From Brachyspira aalborgi (GTDB lineage Bacteria; Spirochaetota; Brachyspiria; Brachyspirales; Brachyspiraceae): a stretch of DNA of 64,000 nucleotides. Numbering within the stretch: position 1 is the first letter of the stretch; each line of letters opens with the position of its first letter. The notes under the pieces are model-generated. The model was not told where the DNA came from. It worked only from the letters and a program-made list of their open reading frames with translations, and did not search any database. Positions 8,857-17,970 of the stretch are shown piece after piece. The stretch covers positions 1,612,001 to 1,676,000 of the forward strand of contig NZ_SAXU01000001.1 in the NCBI RefSeq assembly GCF_008016455.1, given 5' to 3'. The translations under genes were made by a program, and so were the position numbers.

Positions 8857-9114
8857 ATGTCTAAAGAAGTATCAGGATTATTTTCTTTTATATTGGGCGT
8901 AACCGCTGGAGTTGCGCTTGGCATTTTGTTCGCTCCAAAATCGGGCGAAGAAACGAGAGAAGATATTAAAGAAACTATTGATAATTTAAAATATAAAGTG
9001 GACGATTTATATCATAAAGGCGTTTTAAAAACTACCGAGCTATACGAAAAAGGCAAAGAAAAAACAAGCGACTTTCTTGATAAGAGAAGAAAAAAATCCG
9101 CTGCGGAAGATTAA
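8857..9114 (+). CDS. YtxH domain protein
   Basis: An 85-residue YtxH-family protein. A single hydrophobic, glycine-rich membrane segment (about residues 8-27, GVTAGVALGILFAP) leads into the family motif FAPKSGEETRE, then a lysine/glutamate-rich amphipathic helix. Members are small membrane-anchored proteins, often stress-associated, of unknown biochemical role. The start is well supported by AGGAGG shortly upstream. The next gene begins 11 bases later and is also a single-span protein with a long helix, so the pair is probably co-expressed from the promoter at 8791. Confidence 0.85.
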   Translation: MSKEVSGLFSFILGVTAGVALGILFAPKSGEETREDIKETIDNLKYKVDDLYHKGVLKTTELYEKGKEKTSDFLDKRRKKSAAED

Positions 9115-9125
9115 TTTTAAATAAA

Positions 9126-9509
9126 ATGGAAGATATTGTATTTCAAATAAATGTTATAGCTATATCTTTGGCGTTTATCGCTATAGCTATATTAATTTTA
9201 TCATTGGCTATATTTTTTATTTTGCTTGCAAGCTATTTTAGATTTACAAATAAATTCGATAAAATACTTGACAATATAGAATCTATTAGCGATAAAGTTA
9301 ATAATATAGCTTCTTTTGTAGATTCGGAAACGGAAAGAACAAAAAGAACTTTAGAGGATATGCATGACGCTTTCGATAATATATCAAATAGCATATATAA
9401 TTTTACTTCCGCCGCGAGAGGTTGGACGGAAAATTTAAGCATAGCGAATATAATAAAGTCTATAATTAATTTGTTTAGAGGCAGGCAGGAATCCGATGAC
9501 GATTTTTAA
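9126..9509 (+). CDS. Single-span membrane protein with coiled-coil region (DUF948-like)
   Basis: A 127-residue protein with an N-terminal membrane segment (about residues 8-38) and a following helical region with regularly spaced hydrophobic residues and SISDKVNNIASFVDSETERTK-like periodicity. This arrangement resembles DUF948 proteins, which are often found next to YtxH proteins, but the match is only by architecture. It is 11 bases downstream of ytxH and overlaps the next gene by 14 bases. The acidic tail ends ESDDDF. Confidence 0.6.
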   Translation: MEDIVFQINVIAISLAFIAIAILILSLAIFFILLASYFRFTNKFDKILDNIESISDKVNNIASFVDSETERTKRTLEDMHDAFDNISNSIYNFTSAARGWTENLSIANIIKSIINLFRGRQESDDDF

Positions 9510-10587
9510 GATTAATAAATTTTTTATTTTTATAGTTTTAATTTTTTCATTATCTTTAAGTTTATATTCTCAAGATAATAATTGGGTTATAAGAATAAGA
9601 GACTCTCAAGGAGAATTAAAAAAACTTTTCACTGTTAATGATTTTATGCAAGAAGTTTCAAATATTGCAAATTTAAGAGGACTTCCTGCAGAAAATTTAA
9701 ATATGCTCCTTACGAACGATTTACAATTATGGCAATTTGTTTCGACTCTTATAGAACAGGAATTAATCTATATTAAAGCGGTTGAAGAAGGTTTTGATAA
9801 AGACGAAGAGTTGACATTAGCAATTTCGCAAGAAAGAGATAATCAAATAGCTCAATTATATATGCAAAAAAAAGTGAGAGACGATTTTTCTGTAGTTTCT
9901 GAAGAAGAGAAAAGAAATTTTTTTAATAATAATAGAGAAAGACTTCAAGCTGCAAGAGGAAATAATGTAAGATACGAGCAAGTGGCTATGGATATAGAAT
10001 ATACGATTTTGCAAGAGCGTATGCGAAACGAATATGAAAAAATGATAAACGAAGCTAAAACAAATTATAAATTGGAATATTCGCCAACTAAAGACCCTTG
10101 CATTATTATTGACGATAAAAAAATTCCTTTGTCAAATTTTAATGAAATGTTTAATCAGGCTTTAAGACAATCTGGAGAAAATATACCGCCAGCTTTGAGA
10201 GTTCAAGCAAGAGATAATATGTTTACCGCTTTTGTCGCTAGAGAGATAATGATATACGAAGCTAATAAAGTTGGTTTTTATAATGAACCTGAAGCAAAGA
10301 CGGTTGAAAATTATATTACAAGAAGCGCCATAGTTTCTCATTATATAGACAAAACTATAAGAGCTACAATTGAAAAACCAACTAAAGAAGAGATAAATCA
10401 AGTTTACGAACAATATGGAAAATTATATAAAATAGATTCCTTACCTTATGCGGAAGCTCAAAAAGCGCTTGAAACATTGGTTATAGAAGCAAAGACGCAG
10501 CAAAAATATCAATTACTAATAACCGATTTAAGATATAGATATAATATAGAAAAAAATCTTTCTTTAGTTAAGAATATTAAGCAATAA
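9496..10587 (+). CDS. Exported SurA/foldase-like protein without a clear PPIase domain
   Basis: A 363-residue secreted protein. Residues 1-26 form a signal peptide (basic MTIFKINKF, hydrophobic core, then LSLYSQDN). The rest is soluble and helical with the repeated pattern seen in SurA/PrsA N-terminal chaperone domains: LIEQELIYIKAVEEGFDKDEEL and REIMIYEANKVGFYNEPEAK each resemble the segment that follows 'L-I-x-x-x-L-x-x-x-x-A-x-x-x-G'. I see no parvulin (rotamase) domain. Probable role: periplasmic chaperone for outer-membrane proteins, which fits the beta-rich protein encoded two bases downstream. The ATG overlaps the end of the previous gene by 14 bases, suggesting translational coupling. 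Confidence 0.65.
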   Translation: MTIFKINKFFIFIVLIFSLSLSLYSQDNNWVIRIRDSQGELKKLFTVNDFMQEVSNIANLRGLPAENLNMLLTNDLQLWQFVSTLIEQELIYIKAVEEGFDKDEELTLAISQERDNQIAQLYMQKKVRDDFSVVSEEEKRNFFNNNRERLQAARGNNVRYEQVAMDIEYTILQERMRNEYEKMINEAKTNYKLEYSPTKDPCIIIDDKKIPLSNFNEMFNQALRQSGENIPPALRVQARDNMFTAFVAREIMIYEANKVGFYNEPEAKTVENYITRSAIVSHYIDKTIRATIEKPTKEEINQVYEQYGKLYKIDSLPYAEAQKALETLVIEAKTQQKYQLLITDLRYRYNIEKNLSLVKNIKQ

Positions 10588-10589
10588 TT

Positions 10590-11489
10590 ATGAAAAAAAT
10601 TTTTATATATTTATTTTGTATATTAGGATTATTTTCTAATTATTTATTTGCCATAAGAAACGATTATTATTTTGATGTTTCGCCTTTAATACAAAAAGAA
10701 AAAATGTTCTCAATAGGGCTTGGCGGAATATTTGAAGAATATAATTCTTGGTATCAAAACGGTTTGTTAAATATTTTAGACCCTTATAACGCGAATATAA
10801 GCAGAAGAGATATTTATTTTACTATAGCTCCTTTTTTTAATATTCGTCCGATTAGATTTATAGAGCTTGGATTTGCGGCAAGTTTTGCATATCGAAGACA
10901 GGATTCTAGAAATGATTCAACAAGACTTACGAATAAAACCGATAGTTTTGGATTTAAAGATATTGATGCAAATATAAAAATAACTATGCTTGATTGGTAT
11001 TTATCGCTTGGAACAAAAATTGGAGCGAGTTTTAGTTTTCAAAAAGATTCTTTTTTATATACGCAAAGACGAATTAAAGACAATTTTAATTTTTATGCAA
11101 ATATTATGGTTGCGGGAGTTCCTAAAGTTATTCCCGTTAATATTTTATTTTGTTATATTTTTGATACGAGAGATAATTTACTTACCGATATATTAAATTA
11201 CGGCGAGATAGTCGGCGCTTTAGAAATTATAACTTCTCCTTTTATAACCATATACACGGGCGTAAGTTATATGTTTCCTTATAAAAAAGGTTTAGAGTTT
11301 GATTATACTTATGTAGAGCCTTTCGTTAAAGTTAAAGCCACAATATCTGATTTTCTTTATATGACTGCATCATACGAAAAAGTAGTTTGGGGAAGCGGAA
11401 ATATTCCAAACACTGCGACTTTTAATTTTTCAATAGAATATATGTTTTATTCTCCAAAATGGAGTTGGTGGTATTTAGGAAAATCTTAA
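10590..11489 (+). CDS. Probable outer-membrane beta-barrel protein
   Basis: A 299-residue exported protein with an N-terminal signal peptide (KKIFIYLFCILGLFSNYLFA). The mature part alternates hydrophobic and polar residues, is rich in Tyr, Phe and Asn, and ends with aromatic residues (FSIEYMFYSPKWSWWYLGKS), all typical of outer-membrane barrels. I do not recognise a named family. It begins two bases after the SurA-like gene, so it may be a client of that chaperone or share a biogenesis role. Confidence 0.6.
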   Translation: MKKIFIYLFCILGLFSNYLFAIRNDYYFDVSPLIQKEKMFSIGLGGIFEEYNSWYQNGLLNILDPYNANISRRDIYFTIAPFFNIRPIRFIELGFAASFAYRRQDSRNDSTRLTNKTDSFGFKDIDANIKITMLDWYLSLGTKIGASFSFQKDSFLYTQRRIKDNFNFYANIMVAGVPKVIPVNILFCYIFDTRDNLLTDILNYGEIVGALEIITSPFITIYTGVSYMFPYKKGLEFDYTYVEPFVKVKATISDFLYMTASYEKVVWGSGNIPNTATFNFSIEYMFYSPKWSWWYLGKS

Positions 11490-11576
11490 AAATTCTAAAT
11501 TAGGAATATGACTTATTATTAATTTGAAAGAGAAAGTAAAATTTAAATTTTTTCTACAGATAAAAAGAAATAATTA

Positions 11577-13256
11577 TTAAATCTTTTCATCTTTAAGCAA
11601 ATTATTAAATTGACTTCTTGTATAAACTCTAATTTTTTCATTATGCGAAACATAACTTTTTGCGCTATTGCTCAATTCTACAGGCGCTATTAATACTCCG
11701 CTTTTTGCTCCCGATTCGCTAACCATCATTAAAAAATCTCGAACCATTAATTCCCCGATTTCGCTTTTTTGCCATCTCTTAAAAGAAATTAATATAAGCT
11801 CTTTCTTGCTTCCTTTTATATTATAAGTTAAATAATTTATCTCTTCTCCGCTATTTGCAGGATGAGTGGCGTCCGTATATTCTTGAACTATAACATAATC
11901 TGAAAATTTTGATTTCATTATATTACCGCATAATTTTTTAAATGACATTCTATCTAAAGAAAATATTTTATCTACTTTATAAGCTATAGTTATATTATTG
12001 TTTGGATTTCCTTTTTCTGCAATTTTTAAGCTTTCTAAAATATTGTCTATATCCATAGTTTTTTGAACTTCTATTAAATTCATAATATAATCAAAATTTA
12101 TAAAAGAAATCTCCCAAGAGTTTACGGTTTTTTCCCAATTTTCAATATTTTCTTTTCCGACATAATTCTCATAATTATCGTTTTTATATTTTTCTTCGCC
12201 TAATTTATTTTCTTCTTTTAATTTATTCAAAACTGTTGTCGCTTTAATTACCGCATTTAAATAATTTAATATTTCGTCTAAATTATAAATATTAAATTCG
12301 GGCATATCAAAAGATTTAATTAATTCAAAATAATTTTTAGACATCTCTATATCGCCAAGAAAATACGAATAAAAAGAATAATCAAATTTTAAATGAGCGT
12401 AATTTTTATTCGATTCGTTAATTTTATATAAAGAGTATAATTTATTATAAAGACTTTTAAATCTCTCGGATTCTTCAAGTTTATACAACACGAACAAATA
12501 TAATTTATTAATATCGAATTCATGATTTTTATCTATAAATTTATTTGATAAAATATCTTCTATAAAAGATTTTGCGATATTTAATTCTTCGGATAAAATA
12601 TATGTAGATATTAAATCTTTTTCCAATTCTAAAATATCTTTTTTTATATCTTTCGATTTATTTGCAATCGCTTCTTTAATTAGTCTCTTTCTTAATTCCT
12701 CCAAAAAAGCTATACATTTTTTATAATCTTTCATTTTATACGAAACGAAAGCGGCGCATTTAAGGTCTTCCGTCATAAACTCGGCTTTTGAAACTATAGC
12801 CTTTCCAAAATAATGATTTGATAATTTAAAATTTCCTTCTTTCGCCAAAGTATTTGCGACTTTTATAATATACAAATTATTGCTCGGCTCAATTTTTATT
12901 ATTTTTATCGCGTATTTAAAAGCTTCTTCTTTTTTACCCAATTCGCTATATTTACTTTCAAGTTTTTTGCAAATATTTAATTCTTCTCTTTTTTCCAATA
13001 TTCCGTTATTTGCAAGCAATTCGTATTTTTCTAAAGCCAATTCTATTTTGCCTATTTCTTCTTCGCATTTTGCCAAATCGTAAATTGCTCTATAATCTTC
13101 TGGATTTTCTTCTATTTTTTTGTAAAGTTCTTCTATAGTTTTTTTAATGTCTTTTGAATTTTTTTTTCCGTCTCTATAAAAAATATTTTTTAATATTATT
13201 GAAGAAGAAATAATTAAAAAAACCGAAACGGCTAAATATATAAAAATATCTTCCAT
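11577..13256 (-). CDS. Membrane-anchored TPR protein with Mrr-like restriction-endonuclease-fold C-terminus
   Basis: A 559-residue protein. Residues 5-25 form a membrane anchor. A run of TPR-like helical hairpins follows (EENPEDYRAIYDLAKCEEE, then ELALEKYELL and repeats up to about residue 330). The last 110 residues resemble the Mrr-type nuclease fold: ELILISFKRW aligns with the Q-x-K strand, then VRDFLMMVSESGAKSGVLIAP and SAKSYV align with the VRDF...GA.KGV..T...A..YA helix of Mrr. The usual Gln of Q-x-K is Ser here, so activity is doubtful. Similar TPR-plus-Mrr-like proteins occur in spirochaetes. It probably serves as an envelope scaffold rather than a true restriction enzyme. Confidence 0.6.
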   Translation of the reverse strand: MEDIFIYLAVSVFLIISSSIILKNIFYRDGKKNSKDIKKTIEELYKKIEENPEDYRAIYDLAKCEEEIGKIELALEKYELLANNGILEKREELNICKKLESKYSELGKKEEAFKYAIKIIKIEPSNNLYIIKVANTLAKEGNFKLSNHYFGKAIVSKAEFMTEDLKCAAFVSYKMKDYKKCIAFLEELRKRLIKEAIANKSKDIKKDILELEKDLISTYILSEELNIAKSFIEDILSNKFIDKNHEFDINKLYLFVLYKLEESERFKSLYNKLYSLYKINESNKNYAHLKFDYSFYSYFLGDIEMSKNYFELIKSFDMPEFNIYNLDEILNYLNAVIKATTVLNKLKEENKLGEEKYKNDNYENYVGKENIENWEKTVNSWEISFINFDYIMNLIEVQKTMDIDNILESLKIAEKGNPNNNITIAYKVDKIFSLDRMSFKKLCGNIMKSKFSDYVIVQEYTDATHPANSGEEINYLTYNIKGSKKELILISFKRWQKSEIGELMVRDFLMMVSESGAKSGVLIAPVELSNSAKSYVSHNEKIRVYTRSQFNNLLKDEKI

Positions 13257-13446
13257 ACAAAACCTTGATAAAATCTAAATTCTTATAAAATATTATTATA
13301 TAATATTTTTATATAAAATAAATCGTTATTATATATTATCGTTTTATATAAAGTTTAATTTAATAAAAATTAATGATAATCGTAAAACCTATGATAATAT
13401 TATTTTAAAAAGTTTTATATATAATTAAAATTTTTTATTTATTCTA

Positions 13447-14262
13447 TTACAAATTTTTAACTAAATTATTTATCTTTATAGCGTCTTTCCATAAATCTTC
13501 AACTTTATCAAGTTCAAAAATCGTATTTGAATCGGAAGGACTTTTTTCAGGATTAGGATGAACTTCCATAAATATTCCGTCTATTCCTAAAGCGACTGCG
13601 GATTTTAAAAGAGCGGGAATAAACTCTCTCGCTCCTCCTGAAATTCCATTTGAGGCGGAAGGCATTTGAAGAGAATGAGTCGCGTCATAAATTACGGGAG
13701 CATAATTTTTCATTATTTCAATATTTTTCATATCGACTATTAAATTTCCATATCCGAACATAGTTCCTCTTTCGCATAAAAAAAACCTCTTTTCGTTTAT
13801 TGCATCAGAACATTTATCGGCTATATATTTGCAATCATATCCGCTTATGAATTGTCCTTTTTTAACATTAATCGCTTTCCCCGTTTCGCAAGCCGCTCTT
13901 AACATATCCGTTTGTCTGCATAAGAATGCGGGAATTTGCAAAAAGTCTACATATTTTGCAGCTTCTTCGGCTTCTGCAGGAATATGTATATCGGTTATAG
14001 TCGGAAGATTAAATTCTTTTGAAACTGTTTTTAATATTTCAAGCCCGTTTTTCATTCCCAAACCTCTAAAAGAATTTAGAGATGTTCTGTTTGCCTTATC
14101 ATAACTTCCTTTAAATATTAATTGTATATTTAATTTTTCTTTAATTTCTTTTAATTTTTTAGCTATATTTATAGTCATTTCCTCGCTTTCTATAACGCAA
14201 GGACCCGCTATAAATATTAAATCTTTATTTTTATTTGTAATACCTTTATAATCAAAAATCAT
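13447..14262 (-). CDS. kdsA: 3-deoxy-8-phosphooctulonate synthase (KDO-8-P synthase)
   Basis: KdsA condenses phosphoenolpyruvate with arabinose 5-phosphate to make KDO 8-phosphate for the LPS/LOS core. The 271-residue protein has the PEP-binding FIAGPCVIES (residues 17-26), FKGSYDKANR, the TDIHIPAEAEEAA segment, FLQIPAFLCRQTD and the GTMFGYGNL and DATHSLQMP blocks, all characteristic of KdsA. The cysteine after GP (C22) is the position associated with metal-dependent forms. Full length. It implies the organism makes a KDO-containing lipooligosaccharide, which would be an acceptor platform for the sugars made by the other glycan genes here. Confidence 0.96.
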   Translation of the reverse strand: MIFDYKGITNKNKDLIFIAGPCVIESEEMTINIAKKLKEIKEKLNIQLIFKGSYDKANRTSLNSFRGLGMKNGLEILKTVSKEFNLPTITDIHIPAEAEEAAKYVDFLQIPAFLCRQTDMLRAACETGKAINVKKGQFISGYDCKYIADKCSDAINEKRFFLCERGTMFGYGNLIVDMKNIEIMKNYAPVIYDATHSLQMPSASNGISGGAREFIPALLKSAVALGIDGIFMEVHPNPEKSPSDSNTIFELDKVEDLWKDAIKINNLVKNL

Positions 14263-14443
14263 AATTCAAACCTTTATTTTAATTTAAATTAATTAGTTAA
14301 TGATACTATATAAATTGTTAATGTCAATTAATTATTTAAATTATCATTTTAAATAATATGCATAAAATTAAAATATTTTATTGAAATTTAAAATAAATTT
14401 CTATATAATTAAACTTTAATATTTTTATGGGATTTTATATTTA

Positions 14444-16258
14444 ATGCTGACTTATAAAACCGAAGACGAAGTTAGAGACGAGGCAAGAATTCTTTTAAAT
14501 TTGACTAATAACGAGGATAAAACAAAATCTGGAGTCGGACAATTAACGAGTTTTAGCAGTCTTGATAATTATTATTTCAAAGGAATTTCTAAAAGACCTG
14601 ACGGATGGTATTTTCCTAACGACATACAGAAAACAGCTATTATTTTAGAAACTAAAGCCTCAAACGAATTATTAGACGAAAAAAATGAAAATCAAATTAA
14701 AGAATATATAAAAATTACTCAAAGAAAATATAAAAAAGTCGTAGGAATTCTTTATAATAGCAATGAAGCTATAGTATATAAAAACGATGTAGTTTATTCG
14801 GCTACCAATCAACTATTTGATAAAAATTATTATTTAAAACTATTTAATAATATTCAAATCGATATTGACAAAATACAAAGTTGCACAATAAATATTAATG
14901 AAATATTGCATCATAAATTTGTAATGCAAAATCTTACTCAAAGAATGATATTTACGGCATGCGCTTTAGTCGCTGATAGAAAAGGGGCTAATTTAGAGAA
15001 TTTAAAAAATTTAAGTTTTTCAATGTTAAAATCTCAAATTATAGAAATTTTGGAAAAATCTTACAGCGAAGAGATGCGAAGCAATGAAAAACTAAAAATT
15101 ATAAAAGAACAATATCAAAAAATTACTTGCGATAAAGAAAACGATATAAACGCTATTGGCGATTTTATAGATAATGTAATTCAAATTTCAAAATATATAC
15201 AAAGCAATGATTGGCAAGGCGAAGATGTTATGGCAATATTTTTTAATGAATTTAATCGATATTTGCCTAAAAAACCCGATTATGGGCAGGTTTTTACACC
15301 CGATAATGTCGTATCTTTAATGTATAGATTAATAGAAGCAAATTATAAAGATAAGATTTTAGACGCCGCATGCGGAAGCGGAGCTTTTTTAGTAAAAGCA
15401 ATGGGAAATATGACGAGAGAAGTCGGCGGAATAACCAACGATAAAGAAGTTAAGAAAATACAAAACGAAAAACTATTTGGCGTTGAAATATCAAAAGATT
15501 TATTTACTTTAGCATGCGCAAATATGCTTATTCATAAAGACGGGAAAACAAATTTAATACAGGCGGATTCGAGAGACGAAGAAGTTTGCAAATGGATAAA
15601 ATCTAAAAATATTACAAAAGTTTTAATGAATCCTCCTTATGAAAAGAAATACGGAGTTATGGGAATTGTGGAAAATGTTTTAAATAATGTTAGCGAAGGG
15701 GCAATGTGCGCGTTTTTACTTCCTGATAATAAACTTGAAATATCAAGAAAAGCCGTAGAAAGATGGCTTAAAAAACACTCTTTACTTAAAATAATAAAAC
15801 TTCCCGACAATACTTTTACGGGAAAGGCATCGGTTAATGTGTCAATATTCATTTTTAAAGCTCATGAACCTCAAAAAGAAAAAGAAATTTTTGCATGCTG
15901 GATAAAAGAAGACGGACTTGAAACGGTAAAAAATAAAGGTAGGCAAGATATAAAAGGAAAGTGGAAAAATGAACTTGAGGATTATTGGTATAATATTATT
16001 TATAAACAAAGCGGAAATGAAACTTGTCAATGGCTTAAACCGAGCGAAAATTTAAGTTATAAAATGCCCGAAACTCCTTTTGAAATTAGCGAAAATGATT
16101 TTAGAAAAGTCGTGCTTGATTATATGCTTTTTGAAAGAGGAATTGATAAAAAAGAATTTGAAAAAACTATTTTAGAAAAAGTTTTATACGAAAGCGATAT
16201 TATTGTAGAAGATAAAACAATTAAAATTACTTTGAAAGACGAAGAGGACGAAAAATGA
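14444..16258 (+). CDS. BcgI-like restriction/N6-adenine methyltransferase subunit
   Basis: A 604-residue fusion. The N-terminus carries a PD-(D/E)XK-type nuclease motif: P52 D53 followed by E69-T-K71 in IILETKAS. A helical region (about residues 150-260) leads to a gamma-class adenine methyltransferase: QVFTP (282-286, motif X), DAACGSG (307-313, SAM-binding motif I) and NPPY (396-399, catalytic motif IV). Combined cleavage and methylation in one chain with a separate small specificity subunit is the layout of type IIB BcgI or type IIG systems. The next gene overlaps by ATGA and supplies the specificity subunit. No separate HsdR gene is present. Host protection and DNA cleavage are inferred from motifs. 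Confidence 0.85.
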   Translation: MLTYKTEDEVRDEARILLNLTNNEDKTKSGVGQLTSFSSLDNYYFKGISKRPDGWYFPNDIQKTAIILETKASNELLDEKNENQIKEYIKITQRKYKKVVGILYNSNEAIVYKNDVVYSATNQLFDKNYYLKLFNNIQIDIDKIQSCTININEILHHKFVMQNLTQRMIFTACALVADRKGANLENLKNLSFSMLKSQIIEILEKSYSEEMRSNEKLKIIKEQYQKITCDKENDINAIGDFIDNVIQISKYIQSNDWQGEDVMAIFFNEFNRYLPKKPDYGQVFTPDNVVSLMYRLIEANYKDKILDAACGSGAFLVKAMGNMTREVGGITNDKEVKKIQNEKLFGVEISKDLFTLACANMLIHKDGKTNLIQADSRDEEVCKWIKSKNITKVLMNPPYEKKYGVMGIVENVLNNVSEGAMCAFLLPDNKLEISRKAVERWLKKHSLLKIIKLPDNTFTGKASVNVSIFIFKAHEPQKEKEIFACWIKEDGLETVKNKGRQDIKGKWKNELEDYWYNIIYKQSGNETCQWLKPSENLSYKMPETPFEISENDFRKVVLDYMLFERGIDKKEFEKTILEKVLYESDIIVEDKTIKITLKDEEDEK

Positions 16259-16758
16259 AAATAGATACTTCGGGCTGGAAAGAGTTTAAGTTGGTGGATT
16301 TATTTACATATGAGAGAGGGACAAGGCTTACAAAAAATAACAGATCCAAAGGTAAATATCCGCTCGTGACAGCTGGAGAATATAATAAAGGTATAAAAGA
16401 ATATATAAATAATGAAAATCAAAAAATATTTAATAATGCTATAACGATTGATATGTTTTGCAATAGCTTTGTCCATATTGATAATTTTTGTTGTGATGAT
16501 AATGTCATCGTTTTAAATTCAAAACAAAATATAAGTAGATATACTATGCAATTTATTAACGCAATAATTGATCAAGATAAAGAAAAATGGGGATATGGTA
16601 AACAATATAGACAAAATAGTTTAGAAAAACATAAAATTTTCTTGCCGATTTACAAAAATGGTAACCCCGATTGTGAATATATGGAAAATACAATTAAAGC
16701 TACAGAACAGGAAATTATTGATATTATAAAACTAAAAATGATTAGAAAAGTTAAATAA
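16255..16758 (+). CDS. Restriction-modification specificity (S) subunit, single-TRD
   Basis: A 167-residue target-recognition protein. It starts with the S-subunit pattern W-K-E-F-K-L-x-D-L-F, then ERGTRLTKNN and GKYPLVTAGEYNKG, and ends with LEKHKIFLPIYKNGNPDCEYME followed by a helical tail. This matches one half of a type I/IIB S protein: one TRD and one spacer helix. Full S proteins have two TRDs; half-size forms dimerise to read a symmetric bipartite site. The start overlaps the stop of the methyltransferase/nuclease gene (ATGA), so translation is coupled. The tail IIKLKMIRKVK is short, so a C-terminal truncation cannot be excluded. Confidence 0.8.
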   Translation: MKIDTSGWKEFKLVDLFTYERGTRLTKNNRSKGKYPLVTAGEYNKGIKEYINNENQKIFNNAITIDMFCNSFVHIDNFCCDDNVIVLNSKQNISRYTMQFINAIIDQDKEKWGYGKQYRQNSLEKHKIFLPIYKNGNPDCEYMENTIKATEQEIIDIIKLKMIRKVK

Positions 16759-16898
16759 CTTATAGATTGATTTTATATTGTTGATTATTTTATATTTTCA
16801 TTATATCGATAATATATTGAAATATCATAAAAACTCTTAAAATCAATCAATTTTAAGTTATTTTTTATAATAAAAATTAAATTTTTTTATTTTAGGTA

Positions 16899-16925
16899 TT
16901 TACTTTTTTTCAAAAATATTATAAT
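16899..16925 (+). promoter_or_regulatory. Possible flaB promoter
   Basis: TATAAT at 16920-16925 lies in an AT-rich region, with TTTACT at 16899-16904 as a weak -35 and a spacer of only 15 bases. Transcription from here would produce the structured leader described at 16951-17004. No clear sigma28 element is seen. Confidence 0.35.
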
Positions 16926-16950
16926 ATAATTCGTATAAATATAATAAAGT

Positions 16951-17004
16951 TATATTATGCTGTCGTTTTTTATGGGATGATTAAACGACTTAAGGCATAA
17001 TATA
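16951..17004 (+). promoter_or_regulatory. Long hairpin in the flaB leader (candidate CsrA/translation control site)
   Basis: TATATTATGC (16951-16960) pairs perfectly with GCATAATATA (16995-17004), and inside it GTCGTTT (16962-16968) pairs with AAACGAC (16983-16989), leaving a 14-base loop that contains GGGATG. The stem of 17 pairs, with a 1/5-base internal loop, sits about 50 bases before the flaB start. The loop GGA (16975-16977) and a second ATGGA (17039-17043) that overlaps the ribosome-binding site look like a paired CsrA site. Binding is inferred. Confidence 0.6.
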
Positions 17005-17054
17005 AACGGATTAAAAAACTAATTTTTAAACACTATTCATGGAGGGTAGTAATT

Positions 17055-17891
17055 ATGATTATCAACAATAATGTTTCTGCATTAAATGCAAACAGACAAT
17101 TGAACTTAAACGGAAGTTCAATGACAAAAACTATTGAAGCGCTTTCAAGCGGACAAAGAATTAACAGAGCTGGAGACGATGCTTCTGGATTAGCCGTTTC
17201 TGAAAAAATGCGTTCTCAATATCGCGGTCTTCAACAGGCTACAAGAAACGCTCAAAGCGGAATTTCTTTCATTCAAACAACGGAAGGTTATTTAAATGAA
17301 ACAACCAATATTATGCAAAGAATGAGAGAGTTGGCAATACAATCCGCTAACGGCATATATTCCGACAGCGACAGAGCTTTAATTCAAGTTGAAGTAAATC
17401 AGTTGGTTCAAGAAGTTGATAGAATCGCTTCTCAAGCAGAGTTTAACAAAATGAACATGTTAACGGGAAGATTCGCTTCAGACGGACAAACTCCTATTAC
17501 TTTTCACATAGGCGCTAATATGGACCAAAGAGTGTCTGTAAATATAGGCGCTATGACTGCCGCTAATCTTCAAGTTGGAGGCGAAACTCCTATTTCAATT
17601 TCTTCAGTTGAAACTGCAAACCAATCACTTGGAAGAATTGACGAAGGAATACAAATGGTTGTAGCTCAAAGAGCAGAATTAGGCGCCGTTCAAAATAGAA
17701 TGGAATCTATGGTAAAAAGCTTAATGATAGCTACAGAAAATACAATCGCAAGCGAAAGCGTTATAAGAGACGCCGATATGGCTCAAGAAATGGTAGCCTA
17801 CACTCGCGAACAAATTCTTCAACAAACAGGCGCCGCTATGTTAGCAAATGCAAACGCTAAAAATCAATCAATAATGAGAATAATAGGTTAA
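17055..17891 (+). CDS. flaB: Flagellin core protein FlaB
   Basis: FlaB is the core filament protein of spirochaete periplasmic flagella. The 278-residue protein has the two conserved flagellin helical ends: MIINNNVSALNANRQL at the N-terminus with GDDASGLAVSEKMRSQ, and the C-terminal ANQSLGRIDEGIQMV through NANAKNQSIMRIIG. The variable central domain is very short, as in spirochaete FlaB. No signal peptide is present, as expected for export by the flagellar type III system. It has a strong GGAGGG ribosome-binding site at 17041-17046. Codon use is richer in G and C than its neighbours, as is common for a highly expressed gene. It is monocistronic, bounded by the terminator at 17918. Spirochaetes usually carry several flaB paralogues; which one this is cannot be said. 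Confidence 0.96.
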   Translation: MIINNNVSALNANRQLNLNGSSMTKTIEALSSGQRINRAGDDASGLAVSEKMRSQYRGLQQATRNAQSGISFIQTTEGYLNETTNIMQRMRELAIQSANGIYSDSDRALIQVEVNQLVQEVDRIASQAEFNKMNMLTGRFASDGQTPITFHIGANMDQRVSVNIGAMTAANLQVGGETPISISSVETANQSLGRIDEGIQMVVAQRAELGAVQNRMESMVKSLMIATENTIASESVIRDADMAQEMVAYTREQILQQTGAAMLANANAKNQSIMRIIG

Positions 17892-17917
17892 TCAAGCGAC
17901 TTATTACAAATATTAAT

Positions 17918-17968
17918 AAAAGCCTTTTAGAGAATATATTTTTCTAAAGGCTTTTATTTTTTTATTTT
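17918..17968 (+). terminator. Rho-independent terminator of flaB
   Basis: AAAAGCCTTTTAGA pairs with TCTAAAGGCTTTT (one bulged base), followed by ATTTTTTTATTTT. It lies 26 bases after the flaB stop and could also serve the converging membrane-protein gene. Confidence 0.9.
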
Positions 17969-17970
17969 AA

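Noticed and set aside
16760-16861. Inverted similarity around the restriction gene end (ATTGATTTT and AAAATCAAT)
   Set aside because: The arms are 70 bases apart with mismatches, weak as a terminator.
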